DNA of 9,523 nucleotides from Belnapia sp. GTDB taxonomy: Bacteria > Pseudomonadota > Alphaproteobacteria > Acetobacterales > Acetobacteraceae. The notes under the pieces were generated by a model. It was not told the origin of the DNA and did not search any database. It was given only the letters and a program-made list of their open reading frames with translations. The DNA lies in assembly GCA_028291445.1 (NCBI GenBank), contig JAQGIA010000065.1:1-9523 (forward strand). The letters run 5' to 3'. Positions 1 to 6,155 of this stretch are shown here, piece after piece; the first letter of the stretch is position 1, and every line of letters begins with the position of its first letter. Both the position numbers and the translations under genes were made by a program.

Positions 1-441
1 GCGCATCCGCCGAGCGCCGATCAACTGACCCGCGCAGAATTCGAGGCCCGCCTCGCCAGCCTGCACTACGTCTTCCTGCCCTTCCGTACCGGCTACTACG
101 ACCTCTCGGCCAGCGGCGCGCTGATCGACGCCCTGACCTGGCTGAAGCCGCTGGTCACCAGCCGGCTGCCGCTGTACGAGCAATTCTTCTCCGAATACGG
201 CGAAATCGGCACTCTCTCAGAGGATGCGGAGCTTCTGGAGGCCGCGCTCGAGACCATCGTGTCAGGGATGGACACGGCCCGCTACGCCACCCAGGTCGCG
301 GCGCTGCGGGCGGCGCGTGAGAAGCGCCGGGTAGAAATCCTGGCCAGACGTTACCGCGCCCTGGTTGAGGCCGGTTTTCCCGGCCTGTTGCGCCCGGCCC
401 CCGCCCTGCCATTGGCGGCGGTGCCGGCAGCCCTGGGCTGA
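1..441 (+). CDS. Glycosyltransferase-like protein, C-terminal part (5' end outside window)
   Basis: The reading frame is open from base 1 and ends at TGA 439-441, giving 146 C-terminal residues. The stretch at about residues 25-52 (FLPFRTGYYDLSASGALIDA, then LKPLVTSRLPLYEQF) resembles the C-terminal half of GT-B fold glycosyltransferases: a Ser/Gly-containing loop and helix that normally contacts the nucleotide-sugar, followed by the 'KPLV(T/A)' strand. The last 60 residues are Arg/Ala-rich helix (ALRAAREKRRVEILARRYRAL), a common C-terminal cap in such enzymes. The catalytic N-terminal half is not visible, so donor, acceptor and exact family cannot be assigned. The setting among other glycan genes supports the call. 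The next gene probably starts 218 bp downstream on the same strand. Confidence 0.6.
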   Translation, partial: AHPPSADQLTRAEFEARLASLHYVFLPFRTGYYDLSASGALIDALTWLKPLVTSRLPLYEQFFSEYGEIGTLSEDAELLEAALETIVSGMDTARYATQVAALRAAREKRRVEILARRYRALVEAGFPGLLRPAPALPLAAVPAALG

Positions 442-553
442 GGCATTGGGTGTCCCCAGCCGCATGATTGTGCCTGGAGACGGCGGGAGGGACGCGGTAT
501 GGGACCGCCGCTCCGCCCTCCAACGAGGGCCCTGCCATGCCGAACGCCTGTCC

Positions 554-598
554 GTGTTCGCGCCCCTGTGTTTCGCGCCCCCGTATTCGCGCCCAGGC
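554..598 (+). repeat. Three degenerate 15-bp tandem units upstream of the HAD-UbiA gene
   Basis: The word TTCGCGCCC occurs at 557-565, 572-580 and 587-595, exactly 15 bp apart, within three units of about 15 bp. The array lies in the 218-bp spacer before the preferred start at 660. It resembles the 15-bp units inside the coding region at 693-782: for example, bases 555-569 match the unit at 738-752 at about ten of fifteen positions. The rest of the spacer (442-659) is GC-rich, has small potential stems such as GCGGT/ACCGC at 494-498 and 504-508, and shows no other gene. Confidence 0.7.
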
Positions 599-645
599 CG
601 CAAGCCCCGTTTTGGTCCCCGAGTCTGTGGCCAACGACGTTTCCC

Positions 646-650
646 GAGGA
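646..650 (+). promoter_or_regulatory. Ribosome binding site for the HAD-UbiA gene
   Basis: GAGGA at 646-650 lies 9 nt before ATG 660-662. This is the best Shine-Dalgarno match near any candidate start of this gene. The alternatives are TTG 468, with no clear site, and ATG 537, with GAGGG about 7 nt upstream. Confidence 0.6.
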
Positions 651-659
651 TCGCCCGAC

Positions 660-2192
660 ATGTCTTTGGCCGGCACCGCTTCTAAGCCCTTCGGTCCCAA
701 GCCGCATGGCCAAACCCCTCCTGGTTCCGGCACCTCCGGTTCTGGCCCCTCCAGTTCTGGCCCCCTTGGTCCCGGCACCGACGCGCGGCCGCTGGTGGTC
801 GATCTCGACGGCACCCTGGTCCGCTCCGATACGCTGATCGAGGCCTTCTTCTGGACCATGGGGCATAGCCCGCTCGACGGCCTCGCCGCGCTCGCCGCGC
901 TGCGCGACGGCAAGGCGGCGCTGAAGGCCCGCATCGCCGCCATCGCCCGGCTCGATGTCGCCAGCCTGCCGCTCAACCCGGAGGTGCTGGAGTTCATCCA
1001 GGCCGAGCGGGCACGCGGCCGCCCCATCTACCTCGCCTCCGCCGCCGACCGTCGCTTCGTCGACGAACTCGTCGAGAAGCTCGGCCTGTTCGACGGCAGC
1101 TTCGCCTCGGATGGCGGCATCAACCTCGCCGGCGACGCCAAGGCGGCGGCGCTGGTCGCGGCCTTCGGCGAAGGCGGCTTCGACTATATCGGCAACGACG
1201 CCGTCGATCTCGCCATCTGGGAAAAGGCGCATGGCGTGCTGCTGGCCGATGCCCCGGCCAATCTGCAGCGCAAGGTGCTGGCCCGCTGGCCCACGGCGCG
1301 CGTGCTGAGCCGGCGCCAGGCCGGCCCGCGCAGCTACCTCAAGGCGATCCGCCTGCACCAATGGGCCAAGAACCTGCTGCTGCTGGTCCCGGCCATCGGC
1401 GCGCACCACTGGGGCCTCGCCGACCTGCGGACCTGCGTCATGGCCTTCATCAGCTTCAGCCTCTGCGCCTCCGCGGTCTATGTCACCAACGACCTGATCG
1501 ACCTGCCACGCGACCGGGCGCACCCGACCAAGCGCCGCCGGCCTTTCGCCGCCGGCACCATCCCGCTGGTGCATGGGCTGGTGATGATCCCGGGGCTGCT
1601 GTTCGGCGCCTTGCTGGCCGGCCTCGGTGTCGGCCTGCCCTTCCTCGCCGTGCTGCTGGTCTATGGCATCGGCACATTGGCCTATTCGCTGGTGCTGAAG
1701 CGGCAGGTGCTGCTCGATGTCGTCACCCTCGCCGGGCTCTATGGCCTCAGGCTCTATGCCGGCGCGGTCGCGGCCGGCGTGGGGCTCTCGGCCTGGCTCG
1801 GCAGCTTCGCCCTGTTCCTCTTCACCTGCCTCGCCCTGGTCAAGCGCTGCGCCGAACTGATCGACCGCGCCGCCGTCGGCGAGGCCAGCGCGCCCGGCCG
1901 CGGCTATCGGGTTACCGACCTGCCGGTGCTGATGGCGATGGCCGCGGCCAGCGGCTACACCGCAATCCTGGTGCTGGCGCTCTATGCCGACAGCCCGGCG
2001 GTGCGGGCGCTCTATACCTCGCCCAACCGGCTCTATCTGATTTGCGTCGTGCTGCTCTACTGGGTCTCGCGCGTGCTGCTGCTGACGCAGCGCAACGAGA
2101 TGCATGACGACCCGGTCATCTTCGCCGCGACCGACCGCCTGAGCCAGGCCTGCGCCGTTGCCTGCGGCCTGATCGTGCTGGCTAGTATGTAG
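660..2192 (+). CDS. HAD phosphatase-UbiA prenyltransferase fusion (decaprenyl-phosphate phosphoribosyltransferase-like)
   Basis: A 510-residue membrane protein with three parts. Residues 1-43 are a Gly/Ser/Pro tail made of pentapeptide repeats. Residues 44-215 are a HAD domain with all four motifs: DLDGT at 48-52 (nucleophile D48, acid D50), S127, K161, and GND 178-180 with D183. Residues 225-510 are a UbiA domain with about nine hydrophobic segments. It has the Asp-rich motif NDLIDLPRD at 277-285 followed by HPTKRRRP, Y342 and K347 in YSLVLKRQ, D353, and KRCAEL at 395-400. From memory these segments resemble mycobacterial decaprenyl-phosphate phosphoribosyltransferase (Rv3806c) more than quinone-pathway UbiA. 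Inference: the UbiA half joins PRPP to a polyprenyl phosphate at the membrane and the HAD half removes a phosphate. The upstream frame is open to TTG 468, so 574 residues are possible; ATG 660 is chosen for its ribosome binding site. The domain calls are firm; the substrate is not. Confidence 0.88.
   Translation: MSLAGTASKPFGPKPHGQTPPGSGTSGSGPSSSGPLGPGTDARPLVVDLDGTLVRSDTLIEAFFWTMGHSPLDGLAALAALRDGKAALKARIAAIARLDVASLPLNPEVLEFIQAERARGRPIYLASAADRRFVDELVEKLGLFDGSFASDGGINLAGDAKAAALVAAFGEGGFDYIGNDAVDLAIWEKAHGVLLADAPANLQRKVLARWPTARVLSRRQAGPRSYLKAIRLHQWAKNLLLLVPAIGAHHWGLADLRTCVMAFISFSLCASAVYVTNDLIDLPRDRAHPTKRRRPFAAGTIPLVHGLVMIPGLLFGALLAGLGVGLPFLAVLLVYGIGTLAYSLVLKRQVLLDVVTLAGLYGLRLYAGAVAAGVGLSAWLGSFALFLFTCLALVKRCAELIDRAAVGEASAPGRGYRVTDLPVLMAMAAASGYTAILVLALYADSPAVRALYTSPNRLYLICVVLLYWVSRVLLLTQRNEMHDDPVIFAATDRLSQACAVACGLIVLASM
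693..782 (+). repeat. Six degenerate 15-bp tandem units encoding a pentapeptide tail
   Basis: Units of 15 bp start at 693, 708, 723, 738, 753 and 768. The four from 723 to 782 are clearest (GGTTCCGGCACCTCC, GGTTCTGGCCCCTCC, AGTTCTGGCCCCCTT, GGTCCCGGCACCGAC). In the HAD-UbiA frame they read GPKPH, GQTPP, GSGTS, GSGPS, SSGPL, GPGTD. The two units before 693 (663-677 and 678-692) may be more decayed copies. The array ends a few codons before the first HAD strand, so it forms a flexible N-terminal tail. Confidence 0.8.
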
Positions 2193-2208
2193 TCACCCGA
2201 ATGCCTGC

Positions 2209-2252
2209 CCGGTGCCGCGCGCAGCTGTCATCCGCGCAATTCGCGGCACCGG
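2209..2252. repeat. Perfect 11-bp inverted repeat after the HAD-UbiA gene
   Basis: CCGGTGCCGCG at 2209-2219 and CGCGGCACCGG at 2242-2252 are exact reverse complements separated by 22 nt. The element starts 17 bp after the HAD-UbiA stop, in the 169-bp spacer before the GT39-like gene. In RNA it would form a strong GC stem. No T-run follows, so it is not a canonical intrinsic terminator. It could be a partial terminator, an RNA-stabilising stem or a protein-binding site. I see no gene in the rest of the spacer (2253-2361). Confidence 0.6.
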
Positions 2253-2361
2253 CGCCCGCACTGACGATGGCCGGCCGTTACGCCTTCGGCTATGCTCCAT
2301 ACCGCTGGATATCGGTCATCCGGCAACTTCCTGAAATGGCCTGCAAGCGGATGAAGCTCTG

Positions 2362-3888
2362 ATGTCCTCGGCTGTCGCCGCTGCGCGCGTTGGCGTCCTG
2401 TCACGACCCGGGCCGGCGGTCGCCGCCATCGCGGTACTGGCCCTCGTGCTGTCCTGCATCGGGCTCGCCAACCGCGGACTCGGGCTCGATGAATTGCTCT
2501 CGGCCAATTTCGCCGCGCATGGCCCCTGGGCCACGCTGGTCACCGTGCTGCGCTTCGGCGTGCACCCACCGCTTTACTATCTGCAACTCAGCCTCTGGAT
2601 GCTGGTTGGCCAGGGCGATGGCTGGCTGATGGCCAATTCCATGCTGTGGCATGCCGCCGCGGTCATGCTGCTGGCGCATGCCGCGGGGCGACTCTACGGG
2701 CCGCGCATCGGGCTCGCGGCGGCGCTGCTGCTGGCGGTCTCGCCGGCGGCGCTGCTCTATGCCGACCAGGTGCGCATGTACACCTTCGTCATGTTCCTGG
2801 CGGTCTGGGCCTGGTACGCCCAGGCCCGCTGGATCGAGGGCACCTCCGGCCGGCTGGGTGCTTTCTGGATGATTCTTGCCCAGGTCGCGGTCACTGCCAG
2901 CCATACCGCCGGCCTGCTCATGCTCTCCGGCATCGTCGTCTTCGGCGGCATCGGCGTGCTGGCGACGCGCCGCCGCTACCTGATCCTGCGCTGGCTGCTG
3001 GCCGAGGGGGTGGTCCTGGTGCTGTCCCTGCCGGCGATCGGCATCGGCATGCTGCGCGGCGTCAGCCATCTGCGTACCCCGTGCCTGCAGGACATCGTCG
3101 CGGTCTGGAAATTCCTTGCGGGCGGCGGCGGCTTCGTCCAATTCGCCCCGCAATTCGCGCTGCTGGCGGGCCCGCTGCTTGGCGCGGTGGTGCTGTTGGC
3201 GCTGCTCGCCGGGATGCTGCGCGACCGCCGCCTGGTGCTGCCCATCCTGACGCTGGTCTTCGTTCCCCTGCTGCTGGCGGCGCTGGCGAGCCATCTCGCC
3301 AAGCCGCTCTGGATCGAGCGGATCTTCGTCCCCGTCATCCCCTTCCTCTGCCTCTGTCTCGCCCGGGCGGCGCTGGGCGGCGCGCTGTCGCGCCAGGCGG
3401 GCCGGGCAACGGTGCTGGCGCTGGTGCTGCTCTGGGGCGGCATCACCGTCGCCGGGCAGACCGCCCGCGCCAAGGGCGACGGCTACCAGCCGGCCGCCGA
3501 TGCGGTGCGGCTGGCGGCACGGCCGGGCGATCTGGTGCTGGTCGACGGCGACTTCGCCTATTGGTGCTTCCTCTGGTCCCTCGCCGGACCGGATTGGGGC
3601 GACCCGCGCCAGGCCTATATCCTCAACGCCGACTGGGACCGGCTGATGCGGAAGCTGCCGGAGCCGATGCTCGGACTGCTCGATCTCGGCGAGGACAGCC
3701 GGCGGCTGCGGGCGCTCGGCGTCTCGGTCGCGCTGTGGGACCGGCGGGAGGCGCCGCCCACGGCGACCGGCGACATCCTGCTGCTGCGGCCGCAGAGCAC
3801 CACGGCGATCGCGCTGCCGGACCGCCGGCTCGGCGAGACGCAGGTTTTCGCGCCGCTGCTGCTGGAACGCTGGACGGCCCAGCCTTAA
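2362..3888 (+). CDS. GT39/PMT_2-like polytopic membrane glycosyltransferase
   Basis: A 508-residue protein with about ten hydrophobic segments (first at about 19-37, further ones to about 366) and a soluble C-terminal domain (about 370-508). GLDE at 41-44 supplies the acidic pair expected in the first periplasmic loop of GT-C enzymes such as ArnT and protein mannosyltransferases. HPPLYYLQ at 68-75 and SPAALLYADQVRMYTF at 127-142 are typical of the PMT_2 family. Such enzymes transfer a sugar from a polyprenyl-phosphate donor to an acceptor on the periplasmic side of the inner membrane. The gene follows the HAD-UbiA fusion by 169 bp, which suggests, without proving, that it uses that enzyme's product. 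ATG 2362 gives an N-terminus that runs into the first membrane helix; its Shine-Dalgarno is weak (GCGGA about 10 nt upstream). Donor and acceptor cannot be read from the sequence. Confidence 0.85.
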   Translation: MSSAVAAARVGVLSRPGPAVAAIAVLALVLSCIGLANRGLGLDELLSANFAAHGPWATLVTVLRFGVHPPLYYLQLSLWMLVGQGDGWLMANSMLWHAAAVMLLAHAAGRLYGPRIGLAAALLLAVSPAALLYADQVRMYTFVMFLAVWAWYAQARWIEGTSGRLGAFWMILAQVAVTASHTAGLLMLSGIVVFGGIGVLATRRRYLILRWLLAEGVVLVLSLPAIGIGMLRGVSHLRTPCLQDIVAVWKFLAGGGGFVQFAPQFALLAGPLLGAVVLLALLAGMLRDRRLVLPILTLVFVPLLLAALASHLAKPLWIERIFVPVIPFLCLCLARAALGGALSRQAGRATVLALVLLWGGITVAGQTARAKGDGYQPAADAVRLAARPGDLVLVDGDFAYWCFLWSLAGPDWGDPRQAYILNADWDRLMRKLPEPMLGLLDLGEDSRRLRALGVSVALWDRREAPPTATGDILLLRPQSTTAIALPDRRLGETQVFAPLLLERWTAQP

Positions 3889-3913
3889 GGTTTTCGCCCT
3901 GCTTTTGCGCTGG

Positions 3914-3930
3914 GCCAGGCGCCGCCTGGC
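3914..3930. repeat. Short hairpin after the GT39-like gene
   Basis: GCCAGGC (3914-3920) and GCCTGGC (3924-3930) form a perfect 7-bp stem with a 3-nt loop, 25 bp after the TAA of the upstream gene and 75 bp before the next start. There is no T-run directly after it, although the local sequence becomes more AT-rich (CGATTAAT at 3938-3945). It may weaken read-through between the two genes. It is too short to call a terminator with confidence. Confidence 0.4.
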
Positions 3931-3990
3931 AGGCTTCGATTAATCCGTTGCTGTCATGCGGTACGGCGTGACGGCCACGGCCCGGCCTCC

Positions 3991-3996
3991 AGAGGA
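3991..3996 (+). promoter_or_regulatory. Ribosome binding site supporting the GTG start at 4006
   Basis: AGAGGA at 3991-3996 lies 9 nt before GTG 4006-4008. It fixes a non-ATG start for the fusion oxidoreductase. Translation from there opens directly into the first Rossmann strand (MRHICLVGAG). Confidence 0.7.
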
Positions 3997-4005
3997 TCCT
4001 GCCCA

Positions 4006-6147
4006 GTGCGACACATCTGCCTCGTTGGTGCCGGCTCCATCGCGCGCGTCCATGCGGAGGCGCTGCGGGGCCTGCCGGGCCTCGCCATCGTCGCGGTGGT
4101 CGACCCCAGCCCAGGCGCCGCCCGCAACCTGGCCGAGGCCTTCGGGGTGCGGCGCACCCATGCCAGCGTGGCCGAGGCCCTGGCCGAGGGCGGCATCGAC
4201 GCCGCCCATGTGCTGGTGCCGCCCGATTTGCACGCCGCCGTGGCGCTGCCCTTCCTCGCCGCCGGCAAGTCCGTGCTGGTTGAGAAGCCGATGGCGGTCA
4301 GCGGCGCCCAATGCGCGGAGCTGGCTGCCGCGGCCGCGGCCGGCGGGACGCAACTCGGGGTCAACCAGAACTTCATCTTTCATCCGGCCTTCGCCCGGGC
4401 ACGGGCGCTGATCGCCGCCGGGCGCTTCGGCCGGCCGCGCTTCGTCGATTGCCTCTACAACGTCCCGCTGCGCCAGCTCGCGGCGCGGGCCTTCGGCCAT
4501 TGGATGTTCCACGAGCCGGGCAACATCCTGCTGGAACAGGCGGTCCATCCGCTGTCGCAGATCGCCGCCATCGCCGGACCGATCGGCACGGTGCGGGCCA
4601 TCGCCGGGCCACCGGTCGCCATCGGCGCCGGGCTGGATTTCTACCCGAGCCTGACCGCGACGCTCGATTGCGCGGCGCTGCCGGCCCAGCTCCGCTTCGC
4701 GGTCGGCCAGAACTTCCCCTTCTGGCAGGTCTCGGTGATCTGCGACGATGGCGTGGTCGTCGCCGATATCCTCGCGAACCGCTGCTATGCCCATACGCGC
4801 ACGCGCTGGCTGGATGTCGCCGACGGCGTCTATTCCGGCCTCCGCACCGCTGGCGCGGTGGCCGGGTCTGGCCTGCGCAACGCGCTCGACTACGGGCTTT
4901 CGACCCTGCGGCTGAAGCCCCGCAGCGACAGCTTCTTCACCGGCATGCAGGGCAGCATCGCCGCCTTCCATGCGGCGCTCGACGGCGGCCCGGCCTTCAT
5001 GGCGGATGCCGCCTTCGGGACCATGCTGGTCGAGACCTGCGAAAGGCTGCGCGACGACGCCTTCGGCGCTGCGGCCCCGGCACCGGCCTTGGCCCTGGCC
5101 CCGAAGCCAGCCCCGTTGGCCGTCCCATTGGCTACCCCGGCGGTCGGCGAAGGGCGGCCCGATATCGCCATTCTCGGCGGCACCGGCTTCATCGGCACCG
5201 CCACTGTGCGCCGCAGCCTCGCCGCCGGTCTCCGCGTCGCCGTCATGGCCCGCTCCACCCGCAACCTGCCGGCCGATTTCGCTGATCCGCGGGTGACGCT
5301 GCAGGGCGGCGACATCCGCGATGCCGTGGCGGTCGGCCGCGCCATCGCCGGCGCCCCGGTCGTCGTCAACCTGGCGCATGGCGGCGGTGGCGCCAATTAC
5401 GCGCAGATCCGCGCCGCCATGGTCGGCGGCGCCGAGACCGTGGCCCGTGCCGCGCTCGCCGCCGGCGCCCGCCGGCTGGTCCATGTCGGCTCCATCGCCT
5501 CGCTCTACCTCGGCCCGCAGGACGCCCCCATCACCGGTGCGACGCCGCCCGACCCCCAGGCCGAACAGCGCGGCGACTACGCCCGGGCCAAGGCGGTTGC
5601 CGACCTGATGTTGCTGGAGATGCATGCGCGGGAGGCGCTGCCAGTCGTCATTCTGCGGCCTGGGCTGGTGGTGGGGGAGGGGACCTCGCCCTTCCACAGC
5701 GGCCTCGGCTTCTACAATGCCGAGCAGCATTGCATCGGCTGGAACCGCGGCACCAACCCGCTACCCTTCGTGCTGGTGGAGGATGTGGCCGAGGCCATTC
5801 TGCTGGCCGCCAAAGCGCCAGGAATTGAAGGCCGTTGCTACAATCTGGTGGGCGACGTGCGGCCCACGGCCCGCGCCTATATCGCCGATCTGGCCCGGGC
5901 CACCGGCCGGCCGCTGCGCTTCCACCCGCAATGGCCGGAACAGCTCTGGGCCGAGGAGATGGCCAAGTGGCTGGTCAAGCGCGCCGGCGGCCGCGCGGTG
6001 CCGCTGCCGCCCAAGCGCGACATCGTCTCGCGCGGGCTGCTGGCGCGCTTCGACTGCAGTGATGCCAAGCGCGACCTCGGCTGGCATCCGGTGGCGGACC
6101 CGGCGGTCTTCGCCGCCCAGGCCATCGCCATCCACGCCCCCACCTAA
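4006..6147 (+). CDS. Gfo/Idh/MocA oxidoreductase fused to an NAD-dependent SDR epimerase/dehydratase
   Basis: A 713-residue two-enzyme fusion, almost certainly cytoplasmic. Residues 1-350 are a Gfo/Idh/MocA unit: dinucleotide-binding GAGSIA at 8-13, the catalytic-lysine motif EKP at 93-95, and H181 in EQAVHPLSQ. The usual Asp four residues before that His is Glu (E177), and the position after it is also atypical. Residues 354-384 are an Ala/Pro linker. Residues 386-713 are an extended SDR: GGTGFIG at 391-397, VGSIAS at 494-499 carrying the active-site Ser, YARAK at 525-529 with the Tyr-x3-Lys pair, and RPG at 551-553. Both cofactor sites look complete, so both halves may be active on one nucleotide-sugar or lipid-linked sugar, perhaps as oxidation then reduction or epimerisation. 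The GT4 gene starts 8 nt after the stop, so the two are very likely co-transcribed. The substrate is unknown. Confidence 0.9.
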   Translation: MRHICLVGAGSIARVHAEALRGLPGLAIVAVVDPSPGAARNLAEAFGVRRTHASVAEALAEGGIDAAHVLVPPDLHAAVALPFLAAGKSVLVEKPMAVSGAQCAELAAAAAAGGTQLGVNQNFIFHPAFARARALIAAGRFGRPRFVDCLYNVPLRQLAARAFGHWMFHEPGNILLEQAVHPLSQIAAIAGPIGTVRAIAGPPVAIGAGLDFYPSLTATLDCAALPAQLRFAVGQNFPFWQVSVICDDGVVVADILANRCYAHTRTRWLDVADGVYSGLRTAGAVAGSGLRNALDYGLSTLRLKPRSDSFFTGMQGSIAAFHAALDGGPAFMADAAFGTMLVETCERLRDDAFGAAAPAPALALAPKPAPLAVPLATPAVGEGRPDIAILGGTGFIGTATVRRSLAAGLRVAVMARSTRNLPADFADPRVTLQGGDIRDAVAVGRAIAGAPVVVNLAHGGGGANYAQIRAAMVGGAETVARAALAAGARRLVHVGSIASLYLGPQDAPITGATPPDPQAEQRGDYARAKAVADLMLLEMHAREALPVVILRPGLVVGEGTSPFHSGLGFYNAEQHCIGWNRGTNPLPFVLVEDVAEAILLAAKAPGIEGRCYNLVGDVRPTARAYIADLARATGRPLRFHPQWPEQLWAEEMAKWLVKRAGGRAVPLPPKRDIVSRGLLARFDCSDAKRDLGWHPVADPAVFAAQAIAIHAPT
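5071..5145 (+). repeat. Ala/Pro linker built of degenerate short repeats
   Basis: The interdomain linker of the fusion oxidoreductase (residues 356-380) is encoded by recurring words: TTGGCC at 5089-5094 and 5116-5121, CTGGCC at 5095-5100 and TTGGCT at 5128-5133. It shares CCCGGCACCG (5076-5085) with the repeat tail of the HAD-UbiA gene (771-780). The periodicity is looser than in the other arrays (12 to 15 bp), so membership of the same repeat family is tentative. Confidence 0.5.
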
Positions 6148-6155
6148 ACTCGCTG

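Noticed and set aside
554..782. CRISPR-like array
   Set aside because: The units are contiguous 15-mers without unique spacers, and the second part is inside a coding frame, so this is a minisatellite-type tract.
351..2105. A 584-codon open frame on the minus strand opposite the HAD-UbiA gene
   Set aside because: It is antisense to a gene with intact HAD and UbiA motifs, and its translation is Gln/Gly/Arg/Glu-rich with no recognisable domain. Long antisense frames are expected in GC-rich DNA.
2285..2313. Promoter-like pair TTCGGC and GATATC with 17-bp spacing before the GT39-like gene
   Set aside because: The match to sigma-70 consensus is weak in both boxes and no better than chance in a 169-bp spacer.
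3940..5730. A 596-codon open frame on the minus strand opposite the Gfo-SDR fusion
   Set aside because: It has the same shadow composition (His/Gly/Gln/Arg-rich) and lies opposite clear Rossmann and catalytic motifs.
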